NCBI GenBank assembly: GCA_016808115.1
Contig: JAEQBH010000294.1
Span: 806,001-870,000, forward strand
DNA from: Tetrastigma voinierianum
Taxonomy: Eukaryota > Streptophyta > Magnoliopsida > Vitales > Vitaceae
Length of the DNA stretch: 64,000 bases
Reading direction: 5' to 3'
In this document: positions 1 through 11,760 of the stretch, one piece after another
Layout of the letters: each line of letters starts with the position of its first letter
How positions within the stretch are numbered: the first letter of the stretch is position 1
The notes under the pieces: model-generated
Told to the model about the DNA's origin: nothing
The model's input: only the letters and a program-made list of their open reading frames with translations
The model's database searches: none
Position numbers and translations under genes: made by a program

Positions 1-595
1 TATACAAAGTTTTCATGAGTTTTCTTTCTGTTTTTTTTAGCTTTTTTTCAGAAAATCAATTGTCTTCAATCCTTAATCTCATAATCTAGTGCTTAAGTTT
101 TGTCTCCTTGCATGTATGCTTTAAACAATTTATGAAATCTTTTTCCTAAAAGTGGTAATTTTCTAATTATAAATGCAGCTTTAAAAGACTTACTCAACTT
201 CATCTTTTTTGCATGTATCTCGTGTAGAATAACTTGTGGTTCCTAGACGTGAGAAATTTTTCATATATATATTTAGCTATTTTTATTTTTGTTTTATTTT
301 TATATACAAATTATTATATAATAAATAAATAAGATTTTATATTTTACAATTTTAATTTACCCATGATTATTACTCTCAATGTGTGGTGGGATGTGAGATC
401 AAGGTGAGGTGGGTGAGTTGGTTGTGGGACGGACCTGCAATACCAGCCCACCCCCATCTTGCAACCCTAATTACATAAATTCAAACCTCCGAAATCTAAT
501 AAATTATACTAATCTCATGTCCCATGAGGGTGAGGCGGGAACGGAAACCCTATTCTTGGACGATTTTTAATCTCATCCCAGTGTTGTCATTAGAA
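1..595. other. AT-rich non-coding DNA, no gene seen
   Basis: No open frame of note and no recognisable protein in any frame. The stretch is rich in A/T runs, with a short G-rich patch around 380-450. Probably old intergenic or repeat DNA. Confidence 0.5.
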
Positions 596-1044
596 TTCTG
601 TGCGCAGAATTATTTTTTTCCGGTCTTTTTGTACACCTTTTTTTATTTCAACAAAAAATGTTAGTTATAACAAATAACATATAAGTTTGTGATCTGCACC
701 CAGGGTTGTCTATCAGTTTTTTTAGGTCAAATATCTCTACTTTTGGATTCAAAAATATACTCAGAGCAGTGTGTGTGGTAGTGATAATTGTTCTCCTTTT
801 ATACTTGGCTTTTAATTGTTTTCTTTTTCTCTTTCGAAATTCACATATAGATAGTTAAGAATTTTGATTTAGTTTAAATAATATTAAATCATTTGCCTTA
901 CATAATTAAAAAAAAAAAAAAAATTGATATGCTAGGGCGACTACTTTAATTGAAACAAGTTCCATATTTTGACCAAACCAATAAGGAAGTTTGATTTGAC
1001 CTTCAAATTCAAGTCTGGCCTATCTATCGAACTTGAGTGTGTGG
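596..1044. repeat. Direct repeat copy A (partner at 2178-2594)
   Basis: The segment from the GGTCTTTTTGT motif near 612 to the TATCGAACTTGAG motif near 1025 recurs about 1.57 kb downstream in the same order. Shared blocks include CTTTCGAAATTCACATATAG and CCATATTTTGACCAAACCAA. The copies differ by many substitutions and small indels, so the duplication is old. They could be decayed ends of one element or two insertions of one repeat family. Confidence 0.75.
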
Positions 1045-2177
1045 CCGAATTTAGGTGAAGTAAATGTCTTGAGAGTATGATAAGCTGGAATGGAATGATA
1101 TTATTTGTGGACCCTAACATAAAGTTCAAGCCGTGGTTCAAGAATTCTATAAAAAGAATTATAATTCAGATGTCCTAATCTGTACTATAACAAATTATAT
1201 GGTTAAGGACAGGGGGGCTGAGTGACCTCTCATGTGATGCCAGTGGTGCGTTGTTATTTTAAGAATATTTTGATGTAAGTTGTTTAGTTGATGGATCGAC
1301 GGGCGTTAGTTGAAACTATTCAATTCGTGTACGCCAAAAGAACAACTTTTGATCTAACCATATAGAATGAGTAGGTCATGCGTCTATCTAACATTACTTG
1401 GTTGGCTGCAAAATATTTTCACGATCAAGCATCATTAGCCATTACAAATATCGTGTAGAATACGTAGTTCTTAGACACCGGGTTTATCTTCTTGACGTTT
1501 GTTGCGTTGTTTGTTTTTGTTCTTGTTGATGATTTGTTATGTTTGTGTGTTATCTCAGTGTTGTGTTGTTTTGGTTTTGTTTGAAGAATTGTCTTTATTG
1601 TTGATGTTGTTTAGATGAGATGAGATGAGGTGATCTTTGTTGTGTGATTGTCAGATGAGTTCATCATCACCTGTTCTCCATCCTACCAAACTTGATCTCA
1701 TCTCGAATAAATAAGTCATATCTATCCTAACAGTGTGCGTTGGGGGTTGAAGGTTCGTATCATTAAAAGCATCACATTAAGGTCTAAATATCTATAATGA
1801 ATAACATGGTTGGACGGAGTTTAGTGCACTTATAATGTTTGCATTCAAGAAAGCGGTGGCTTGACAGTTCATTGTGTTTGTGTTAGTTTCAATTTTATTG
1901 GTGTGAATGGGCGGGATGTCAGACTTGGACAACAGGTTTGTTTGCCTCATCCTCTTCCAATGGGTGTGGTCATGGTCATCAGCATTGTGTGATTTGGAGC
2001 TGGGACTGTGATGCAGACACTTTGTGTATCTTGACTGAGTTGGTTATCTTGGGCTACTCTTTGAGTGGGTTGACATGTGACATGTTAGTGGTGTGGTTGA
2101 GTACAGACCAATCTGTACCTTCTAACCTATTTATGAGCATTTGTCTCCATCCCTTAATATAACTAAATTTTTAAGAG
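1045..2177. other. Spacer between the two direct-repeat copies
   Basis: No coding sequence recognised. It has G/T-rich stretches and a short run of GATGA units near 1615-1632. The 74-residue open frame at 1938-2162 has no recognisable features and is most likely chance. Confidence 0.4.
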
Positions 2178-2594
2178 TATTATTATCCGAACGGTCTTTT
2201 TGTGCATCTTTTTCTATTTCAAAGAAAAATGTTAGTTATGTAAGTAATTTTTAGATTCGTCCTTTTTAAAGAATTATCCTAAATTTAAACCCTCAAATTT
2301 TTTTAGCCTAAAAATATCAACTTTTGATAAAAAAATATATATAAATATATTAGTTGTTTACTTTTTTTTGGACAGCTTTTAATTGTTTTCTTTTTCTCTT
2401 TCGAAATTCACATATAGATAGTTAAGAATTTTGATTGAGTTTTATTAAAATTAAATCATTTGACTTACATAAAAAAAGAACGAAAAAAAAATTGTATTTT
2501 GGGTGACCTAACAGAATGGAAACCAAGTTCCATATTTTGACCAAACCAATAGAGTTTGATTTGGCTAACTCATCTAGCCTATCGAACTTGAGTC
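2178..2594. repeat. Direct repeat copy B (partner at 596-1044)
   Basis: Diverged second copy of the 596-1044 segment, same orientation. Both copies carry the same central A-rich run and the same TTTGACCAAACCAATA block. Confidence 0.75.
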
Positions 2595-5500
2595 TAATAT
2601 CGATGAAGGAAGAAAGGATTGAGGAGAACTTGAGTAGGGCAATTTAGGTTAGTAACCATCTCGAGTTTGGGAGTTGGAAGTTTGGAATTCTTTGATTGAG
2701 TTTGGATTTAGTATCAATCCGAGTAGTTGCACCCAAATACATGATGTGGGTATCATGGTTTTTAGACATTACTCTCGATGGGTTAAGGCCTGTTGGTACC
2801 TTGGCCTTTGTGCGAATGGTCCGATCCGTTTCATAAATATTAAAACCATAAGAGCGTGTTTCAGGGACGGAAGAATCCCTAATCAAAGCTAGAATGTCTT
2901 TTCAGCTAGACTAGCTCACAAGGGCGGCGAGTCCTAGAATTTAGAGTCTCCGAGCCAGCCATCCTGCCACCTGTGGAGATTCATTTATGAATAAAAGTAT
3001 ATAAAGTGAAAAATACGCAAATATGTTTCTCACTTTGGTTTAGTTCCCAATACATTTGAAAAAACAAATCGTAATAGAGGATAATCCATTAAATATGGGA
3101 AAAAGAATTTTATCCCTAAGATTAAGATATTTTCTTTCCTAAAAATCAAGAGGAAAAAGTTTGTAGGTACCTTTCTCTGTCAGAAGGAAAGAGATCTTAG
3201 AAAAGATGTCATGGTTTGACAGTTTGTGTGTTTTGGCTCTGCTACTGACGGCTGGTATGTTTGGGATGGAATATGGCGGCTGTGGATGTCTCAGTATCTT
3301 TTGCAGGGATTCATTACCTTTGATAGCATGGAGGGTTTGGGACAGTCAAATTGTTGACATTGTCAGTTGGGTGGCGTGGATGGGGTGCCGTGTGCGACTT
3401 TGAAACTTTCACTTTCAAGTGCTCAGCCTTCCTCAAATCAGGGACTCAGTTTGTGGATTAGTGGGGGCAGTGGTGATGGTACTAATCCAATGATCCAACC
3501 ACCAGAAGATCAATTCCTCCATTGGCATCAAGACATGGAGAGGAAATAAGGGAAAACAAACAAGATCAAATAAAAAGGAACTACAAGGCCCCACTGCGAA
3601 TGCTTATATGAGGAGAATGACCGAGTTCACGAGGCCGGATGGAGAAAAGTCGTGATCCTTGGAAAGATGGGCCCCAGATAGCGATCAGGCTAGCAAAAGA
3701 TGGAAGAATCTCCTCTCTATGCTGAAATAAGGGGAAGGAGCCTATTATCCTGACGATGTATAATGATACCCTATAACCGAGATGATGAAACATAAGGTTG
3801 TCCTCAGGCGGGTTCCCGTCTTTGAGTATCTCATGAATAAAGAATGAGAAGCGTAAAATTAAAGTCAGCCAGCAGAAGACCTTCACATTACCCTACCTTC
3901 GTGATGCAGATTAAGTGGCCCATCCTCGTGAGAACAAAATTAAGGGAGACAAACGAGAAAATGAGAACAGGGTTTATATCACCCTAAGACCATGATTGTT
4001 GGAAGGGTGAGGTGTATGAGGTGGCCACTGAAGTATGATGTACCTAGTGTTGGGTGGCGATTCTTTGCGGTATTGTAGCCCACTCTGCCGGCGCGATTCA
4101 TAAATGACGTTGCGTGCGCTCATCATGACTGATTGGCGGACCGATGACGTATCTTCTGCGTGACGTGCTAATAATCGTGATGTTGTTACAGATCTCTTAG
4201 GCTTGTGGTGGTTGCGTGCTGTCGTGTGTGTTTCTGATCGCTATAATCTGCGTCGCTGTATTCTCGTTTCTGGTGTTTCGCACATCACTGAGGCGCCGTT
4301 GACGGTTTACCCAACCATTCTTAGTGAAGCAGTTCCTAACAAACTAGCGTCATCGTGGTGTTAATCTCTTCAATGCATTCAGAGATGATATTTTGCGGGC
4401 TCGTTTCATAGTGGGAAGGCTGGTGTATTTCGAGGACTTACGGGAGATCGGCGACGTGGCGATGGTCTTGTGGCGTGGATGCGTGTTTCTTTAAAGACGA
4501 CCATCACGCTGCTGCCAGTCCACTATCTTCAATCATAGCAGCAATGAGAGAAAAATTATCTAATGGGCGGTGGGTGTCATGTTGGATGTGGTTATCGTAA
4601 CCGGACGATCGTGATTGCCGACGGTGGCGACGGCGTTAGTAAATCGGATTCATCGATGAGGCGGTGCCGATGCTGGAAGGCGAAACTAACGATTTTTCGC
4701 AGATCGCGGTGCATGTGAACTGTTTGTGGGTTGGGGATGGGACATGAGTTATTTGATCGGATGGATCTCAAAGAAACAGAATCTTTGTGGGTGTGGCGAT
4801 TTATCGCTGAGAATGCTAACTGAAGGACCGGCGAATCGTGAGCTTCAAGATTTTTTGGTGAAGAACGATCAGCGGGACTCAGAGTCTATCAATTGACCAC
4901 AGGTGATCAGGTAGCCAATGGGCCAAATTCTGATGGCCATGTGGTCATGTGAAATTTGGTCGGCCTTGTCAGTGTTCTATATGTTAAGGCGGCCCATCGG
5001 GGCGGGCCGAGTGTCGGTCGCGCCATGAGAAGAGCTCTTGAGGCCAGTTAGGAGCCCCGAGGTAAATGTTGTATCCACGAGGGAAGCGAACGCGGAAAAC
5101 TAATGGGGTTTGACAGCATTGAGCTGTATTTGCCATTTTGAAGACCAGTTCTATTAGTGCCACCATAGTGAACTAGTACTCCAAATGCGGTTGCGGACGG
5201 GTGTTGAGTGTTTGAGGTCTTGTGGTGTTGAGCCTTCAAACTCACCTACCTTAAACAAATAAGCTTTCTGCCGGGGTGACTTGATGATGATCTCGTTTGT
5301 GTTATTCCTGACCAACATCAAATGATGGCATGAGGTGGGGGACTCTTGGCGGTTTTGTGCATTCTCAATGTCAAGACTTGTTGTTGCGTCTGTCAGGCGA
5401 GCTTCAGCCACCTTTCGATGAAAGCTATCCCTTGACCCTCTACCCTAGCGTTGTGGGTAACTAATGTGGGGTAAGTTTAGGCCTTTTGTTTCTCAATTAG

Positions 5501-5849
5501 TTGGCCCCACGGCGCAGTAGTACTATCAGCTATCTACAGAGCTGGGAGAGGAGAAAGACCTTGGGGAGAATCCGCTCTCTCAAGATCAAATGTGATGTGG
5601 AATCACGATTCACCGCCCAGGAATAAAGGCGAGAAAGAAGGATCAATTGGCTGTGGATCCTCTAGAAAAATGCGTTGAATGGGGCCGAAAGAGTTTCTTA
5701 CATCGGCTCTCTCATGTCCAATGAAAAGGGCAATTACAGTGATGTTTAAATAACCTGAATCATGTCTATATGATTACTGGCCTCTGTTGGGATTAACTAA
5801 TAGGCGAGGCCTCATGAAACTAAATATTATCCACTGTGGCCCTGCCCGG
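2595..5849. other. Unresolved repeat DNA upstream of a decayed gypsy pol
   Basis: I find no gag or protease motif that I can defend. Base composition is more GC-rich than the flanks, with G/T-rich islands near 3230-3400 and 4720-4800. Since a Tat-type gypsy pol follows in plus orientation, this is where the gag and protease of that element would be expected. That is inference from order, not from readable protein. Confidence 0.3.
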
Positions 5850-6590
5850 TGGAGGAATGATGAAGGCGTTTCCACCTGGAGCGTCAATCAAATCCATTGA
5901 GACTGAAAGAGTGGACAAAGCTTATTGAATTTGGATTTCATAAAAGTAAAAAATTACCCAGTGAATGACTGGCCAGCATTGGTGGTGGTTCCAGAAAAGG
6001 AGGTGAAGTGGCGGTATGTGTGAATTACACTAGCCTCGGCTGAAGCGCTATACCCGAAAGATGAAGCTTCCCTTGTGCATAAAGATTGGAATTGTTAAAT
6101 CTTCATGACCGATAAGCATAGAATCTAATTGTTTTGGACAGCACTAGGATGGGTGAAGGGTTTCTTACTTTTACAGCGTGGAGGGCGTTTTGGGGGTTTG
6201 TGGTGGTGTGGGTGAAAAAACAGATATGAGAACATGGACAGACGTCCTCAAGTTCATTATAGAATGTCATTTGTTTGTTATGGACAACCCTAAATGGAGA
6301 CCTATATCGACAACATGCTAAGTAGGAGGAAATCCAAGAGCAACTTGACCACACCGAAACATCTACCAAGAGGCACTTTGAGGCTATTGTGGATTCTGGC
6401 ATGGACTTTTGGAAAGGCAGAATACGTTCGGGAAATGGTTCGAGACAGTTTTAGAGGTTGTGTTGACCCCAAAGGATAGGAGCTAATCCCATTTCAACTC
6501 AAAGCTATAATGGACTCTCCTTCTCTACCTCACGAGAAGAAGAGTGCAGTTTGGGAACAGAGACCTTGGATTGGTTTTGATGATGTCAGC
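5850..6590 (+). pseudogene. Decayed Ty3/gypsy reverse transcriptase (Tat-like)
   Basis: Read across frame shifts, the segment follows the reverse transcriptase of plant Tat-lineage gypsy elements. In order I can read: the VDKLIEFGF block (about 5910-5940, family VDKLLEAGF); a DWPALVVVPEKEVKWRYV block (about 5967-6020, family WLANVVVVKK-KWR); YPKD (about 6048, family CPKD); an RMSFVCYG-like block near 6255 (family VMPFGLKN); ETYIDNML at 6297-6320, which matches the catalytic Y-V-D-D-M-L with the second D changed to N; and QLKAIMDSP near 6499-6525, matching the A-N-P-x-K-I-x-A-I linker. Stops and indels separate the blocks, so nothing functional can be made. A G/T-rich island at about 6184-6214 falls where a conserved block is expected. 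I am confident of the domain, less so of the lineage. Confidence 0.8.
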
Positions 6591-6689
6591 TGTTGGAGCT
6601 TAAGTGTTGGGGTGGTGGCACATCCTCAGTAGGCAAGGGCCGGTTGAATAAGAATGACCAAAAGTATCACGACGATGGAGCTCAACTCC

Positions 6690-7010
6690 TAATTTATTCT
6701 AGCTAGCCCCGAGGGCGGGCAATACCTACATCTTTACCTGTTGTTTGAAGCTCAAATAGAAGTGGCTCTTTTCAAAGAAGAAGAAAACCGAAAGCAAAGA
6801 CCAATGTTTATCTGCAGTGAATCATCTGTGTTTGGGTGTGGTGGGTGTGGCGCGTGTGGGACAGAGCGGCGTAGTTTCATGGCCGTGACTAAAGCTTCTC
6901 CCCACTGCTTGAGGCACACCTATCGTGTGCTAACCAATCTCCCCTTATGTCGCCTAATGGGAAGGATGGCCAGTTAGGCGGTCATGAGTGAATTTGATGA
7001 TTTGTTGGGC
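6690..7010 (+). pseudogene. Decayed gypsy RNase H
   Basis: Continues the same pol. The frame at 6741-6977 and the bases just before it give a PEGGQYLHLYL block (family PE-G-E-L-LYL), then VALFKEEENRKQRPMF (family VLVREEEG-Q-PIYY), then RVLTNLPLCRLMGRM and, after one stop, a SEFD block near 6990 (family VLTD-PLR and WAIELSEFDI). This order is the RNase H module that follows reverse transcriptase in Ty3/gypsy pol. A G/T-rich island at 6826-6870 interrupts it. The conserved acidic residues cannot all be placed, and the gene is broken. Confidence 0.75.
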
Positions 7011-7859
7011 CTTGGAGGAGCAAAGTGGTGTGGGCAGAGTTAGACCCCCAGTGATCTGGGTGGGGTTGACATGGTGGGATCCCTTAAATGTGGGCGGCGC
7101 TTCTCTCAAAGCAGCGGCTCAGAGGTGGCTGCTTTAAAAGCTCCGTGAGGAAAAGGATCAAAGCAGATCTCAGCTAGACTTCCCGGGGATCTATGTGGAC
7201 TCATCAGAGCAATCTAGCGAGTCAACCTCGAGAAAAGTCCATAATCCTTGAAAAACTCATCTTATCACGGTGACTCTCTATTGTGTGAGTCGGGATTAGG
7301 TAAGCGGAGAATCTGAAATATGTTCAGGAGACCGACTCATGGTTAGGTAAGCGATGCGGTCGAAATGCGACTATAAGGGGTTCTGTGACTTAGAGCTCGA
7401 GCATATCACGAGGACTCGAATGAAAAGTAGACGTCTTATTGAAGCGATGTGTTACATTCAATAAAAATAAATGTTGAACTCACTTTACACTCACAGGAGT
7501 TGGCGTCGTCACATTACAACGGTTGAGGTCAGATGGATGACGTGGCATGTTTGGCAGAACATACAGTGTTTTGTTTGAGCAGATAGTATGGGATGACGGG
7601 GTTTGAAACCTAGATTTGAGTCTAGAAGCTAGGTTTTTCATAGTAAACTTGAGCAATTATCTCGCAGTCTTTGAATGGGCATTATCTTAAAGTCTCTCAC
7701 CTCCATGAGACCAGTATACACTAAACAGAGACTCTCAATGAAGGGATATCTGGAAACCATCCAATGTGGACTTTGTCAGTGCATAGTTTGGGTGTTTGGA
7801 TGCGGACGGGGTGTGGCTGCGTTGGGCAGTGCCTCTTCATAATCTACAGGCCCCATCTT
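7011..7859 (+). pseudogene. Probable second (archaeal-type) RNase H and integrase zinc finger, very decayed
   Basis: Tat-lineage elements carry a second RNase H between the first one and integrase. Here an IYVDSSEQSSEST block at about 7190-7230 resembles the L-Y-V-D-G-S-S-N start of that domain. A DLELEHITRTRM block near 7390-7425 could be its C-terminal end. A GYLETIQCGLCQC-like stretch near 7748-7785 may be the remains of the integrase zinc finger. Each match is weak on its own; the order is what supports them. Confidence 0.4.
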
Positions 7860-8560
7860 AGGACACCAGCTCAGGAATCTAACCACCATCACAGGCCCGG
7901 CACTTTGTAATAGAATTGATATGGTTCTGGACCACTATACCGTCCCGACTTAGAAAGGGTTATTGTTGGTTGTCATTGAACTAAGCACAGAAAATGGATG
8001 TCATTTAAAGCCTTCACCTCCATCAAAGAATGGATGTCATCAAATTTATTAATGGGAAAGAATATTGTCTGTGGGTTCGAATTACCTCAGTCGATCCTCA
8101 TGACAATAGGGCCCTGAGGTGGTAGCCAGAGTATATAAGAAATTTACCATGAGCTGAAATCATAAAACTTGTACTCAACCGGCGGTGTGGGGATGGCGGT
8201 GGGGACAGTGACCTTCTCGTTGGGCAGGAGAGGGGTGTGGCTCTTCAGGTTTGGTTGGAGAGCATACCGGGTTAACAGATGGGGACGTTCAGGGACCAAT
8301 TGGGATATTGCCTTTAAGCTTGTGGCCTGTCAGATGGAAGCCAATTCCTGAGGTGAGGTGCAGACGGTGGATTAGTGACTGGGAGGAAGACCCTGTTGCT
8401 GCGGAAGCTTTATGTAATCTGTGGGACGGGCTGGGAACGTTCACTGTGTATGTTTTGGCAGGGGGTGTTCTGGATTAAGCATTCCTTTGGGATGGATCTT
8501 GAGAAAGATTCTGTTGTGGTTAAGCTTCTTAGCTCATTCAACTGATGGAAGGATTGCCAT
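7860..8560 (+). pseudogene. Decayed Ty3/gypsy integrase core
   Basis: Blocks of the gypsy integrase are readable in order. QLRNLTTIT (about 7869-7895) matches the segment before the core. A GIDM-type block (about 7912-7930) matches W-G-I-D-I-V-G-P-L-P. MDVIKFI (about 8030-8050) is followed by KNIVCGFELPQSILMT (about 8057-8104), which matches the family K-N-I-V-C-R-F-G-L-P-x-S-I-V-T-D-N-G; the aspartate of T-D-N-G is lost. YHELKS (8146-8163) and WRAYR-VNRWG (8254-8286, family L-W-A-Y-R-T-T) continue the core. The ending is uncertain. Integrase would have joined element cDNA to the genome; this copy is dead. Confidence 0.8.
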
Positions 8561-8773
8561 GAGTAAGTAAAGTGAGGCGTGAATGTCACGCTTTAATAAC
8601 TAGAGCAGAATGCCAATACAAGTAGTAACAGTGTAAGTGGAGGTGTTGTCAGTGGGTTCTAGTTTTGGTGTTTTGGTGGTTTGTGGATTGTTTATCGGTT
8701 TGTTTCAGATAATATTATCAATAAAATGTCCTTTAGAGTATTTTCTTTTAATTCCTAAAATAGTCCCTATATG

Positions 8774-8950
8774 AAAGACCATATGTAGCTCACAGCCTAC
8801 TGGCACTTTCAAAAGACCAGATGTGGCTCCTAGCCTGTTGGCACTTTCAAAAGACCAAATGTGGCTCATAGCTTGCTGGCACTTTCAAAAGACCGAATGT
8901 GCCCTCCACGGCTGGTGGCACGCTTTCCGAAAGACCATATATAAACTTCC
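8774..8950. repeat. 38-bp tandem repeat, about 4.5 copies
   Basis: Units beginning AAAGACC start at 8774, 8812, 8850, 8888 and 8930. The first three are exactly 38 bp, the fourth is 42 bp, and the fifth is partial. The core reads AAAGACC, a variable base, ATGTGGCTC, then GGCACTTTC. The period is seen directly in the sequence. More degenerate AAAGAC-like pieces continue to about 9080. No function is evident; it lies just after the decayed gypsy pol and may belong to that element's 3' non-coding region. Confidence 0.9.
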
Positions 8951-11760
8951 ATTTGCTCTGTTTAAGAAGCCCGATAAGCTAAATTTTGTGTTGTCACTTT
9001 AATGGAAGAGTAAAACATAAACTCTTTGCTTTAAAAAGGCTAGGAGTGACCATACTTCTGTCATTACTTTTAAAGACTGGATGTGACATAAGCATTTGAA
9101 ACTTTAGAACTCTGAGACTGTGAACAGGCTCTAATGCATGACATATGCCTAAAAGTTATGCATTAATGGTTTCTTGAAAACATTGGCTAGAGCTAAGGCA
9201 AAAATTGCTTGCCTTGCCTGTTTGGCCTATACTCAGAACCTTCACCAAACTTCTAGCAACTATCAATGACCAACTATCCTAAGATTTACAGATTCACTTA
9301 AGAAAAGAAGTTATGAGATAAAGAGATTCTGTTTGGTGTGGTGGGCTAAAGATTTGTGAACATATGTGGGTGGTGTGGCAGTTGGGAGGTTTGTAGTGGG
9401 TTTGTGGTTTGGCCAGGTTGTGTTTGGTTGGCGGGAGACATGAGGATGTTCTCAGTTTGTCAAATCATGTGGGCGCTCCTCCTCCAGTTCTTCACCTTCT
9501 CTACCAGGTTTTGTATCCATGCTCGGTTGTTTGTGGCCTTAGTAGTTGCACTCGTGAAATTTTACTGGGTTCTCAAGAAAAGAACTCTACAGTGGGAGAA
9601 GGAGTCGGAGAATGGGCATCCATATCTGGAACCTCTGCTTGGTCTCCATATGTTATATTTGATTACAACATGTGGCCGTATCCACAAGATCAACTCGAAG
9701 CCTTAGTGATCTCCTTCTGCCTCCTTTGTCCTTGCAGGCGATTGGACTCCTATCTGGTGGATTGTGGAGTTGAGACCTGGCCTGGGACAGATATGCATGG
9801 TAGTGGAACTGGACATGGGATGACATTCTGACTGTTTGCATAGCATGATTTCACTGCAGGACATGGCTCTGCTCAGTATACCATCTTCTTTGCCTAAGGA
9901 TCGATAGAAACAATGAACTCGGTAACGATGTGCCAAGATCCACCGGCTGTTGTCCGTCAAGTGACGGTTGGGCGGCGTCCGTATGACAACCGCCCGTTGT
10001 TGGGTTTACCGCCGTAACGCCGCGACCCAGGAAAGGAATAAATACTCGCAGGTATTATGGATCGTTGGAGTTGGGGTGGAGTTCGCGGAGTTGATGGTGG
10101 CGAGGTTCTCTGGCGGTTTAGTGAATCAATAAATTATTCGGCTTCCATCTGAACTGGGTAAAGCCGTCCGCAAAGCGGCTCCACTCCATAGCAGCGTATA
10201 AACCCAACCTCAGCACGTGTCTGGCGGCTGCGTGCGGGCGATTCTTGAATCGTGGTGGTTTGTCAGCGTTCTTGTGGTTGTGTATGCTGTGTTGGATTGG
10301 CTGAACGTTCGGTGGGTCGCGAACAGTTCGATGTAGGCGTTGCGGGCATGCGTGGGCGTCTTGGGCGATGTTGGGCGACTATGGCGACGACTCGTTGGTT
10401 GATCTGACCTTGTTCGTGACGTCGCTGACGTATTCGTTCGGACTGGGACTGTCTGGCGCTCCATTTGATACGCCAGTCGAAGTAAATCTCCCTCACGGCG
10501 CTCACCAGCGCTTGCGCATCGAGGAAAATCCAGCGGGGCTAAACATATTTTCTCCTCCTCAGTCGGATCACTAAATGATTGAATCAAATCCATGATGCCT
10601 TCTAACCTCCATTGTGTCCTTGATCTCCTCTTCTTTTTGCCGGCTTGGGGGGCGGGGCTTGGATCTTATCGTGAAAGCGGAGAACAGTTAGTAAAGCCAG
10701 GAATAAATCACCTGGCTCCTTGAAACGATCTCGGCAGGGCTCTTGAGCGGGGCAAAACGTGAAGAGCTACCGGGATCGACTTGGAAGGTGCGGCGCGAGA
10801 ACAAAATGATCCACTATGCAGGCTCCTCTAGCAGTGAGCGGGGAGGACGAGATGATGTAAAGAGGGGCGCTGGCTCTGCAAGTTTTTGCAAACAAAAGAA
10901 GCTGGGTTTGTAGTAAGCTATGGTGATTAACTGACTTTATAAGTTGGGTGACGGATGGGCGACGACATGAGTTCAAGGGCATATCAATAAGGATGAAGAC
11001 CAATGACTGTAAAAGAGCAACTCCATTAAAATTTATATATATATGCCAGGAACAAACCTTCAGGAATGACAGGGATTGATTCAAGTCAAATGGGAGCCCG
11101 AAAGGCACGGCATCTCATCACCACGAATCTTTTCCTAAAAACTGCCCTTTGCTTGGTCTTACAAGGGAGTCGGGAGCTCGACTACAAAATTACAGGGGGT
11201 TGTTAAGACTGACGTAAACAACCAAACCCCGACACGAAGCTTCAAAGTGTAAATAAAAACAAATCTCTCTGTAAATATAGTTTGACGGAGACAACACACT
11301 CTGATATCGAGTCGAAAAGGAACATTGGATAGATATAGAAGGGTTTGGCACGTTTGAATTGGGGCGCATTTACCAGCAGATGAAATAAGTCGTTGCTTTA
11401 TAAGCTAGAGCGGTTCTACTTGTTAAGGTTGGTAATAACAACTCAACTAATACGACAGGACCTAAAAGCGAAAAGATCTTAAAATCTCTACCACAAAACA
11501 TGCGGCGACGGAGCTCTGTGATGTATGCATTTCAGGGGTCCCCCTCCTTACTCCCAACTGACTAAATGAAGTCCTTTCTTCTGACCTCCACTCCATCCAC
11601 ACCAAGCGAACAAAAGCCGGTAAGGGGATCGGCCGAGGATCTTTGCTGTAGTGGCGTGAAAAGGCCATGAAGGAGGCCAAAGAAATCCCCCCTTTGGGTT
11701 TGACAGACCAACGAGTATGAAACCTAAGAACACATGACTAGGAAGCTTTGAGACCTATGG
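8951..11760. other. Unresolved repeat DNA, no gene supported
   Basis: Probably the 3' part of the decayed gypsy element and later insertions. G/T-rich patches occur near 9327-9440. A GC-rich patch lies at about 9960-10540, containing the short inverted pair AGCCG...CGGCT near 10163-10180. The 140-residue frame at 9409-9831 and the 127-residue minus frame at 10210-10593 show no domain or motif I recognise, and no splice or codon pattern that would support a gene. Confidence 0.35.

Noticed and set aside
9409..9831. 140-residue open frame
   Set aside because: No domain, signal or splice context recognised; it overlaps another frame of similar length in G/T-rich repeat DNA.
10210..10593. 127-residue Arg/Thr-rich minus-strand frame
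   Set aside because: It follows from local GC-rich composition; no motif and no conserved start context.
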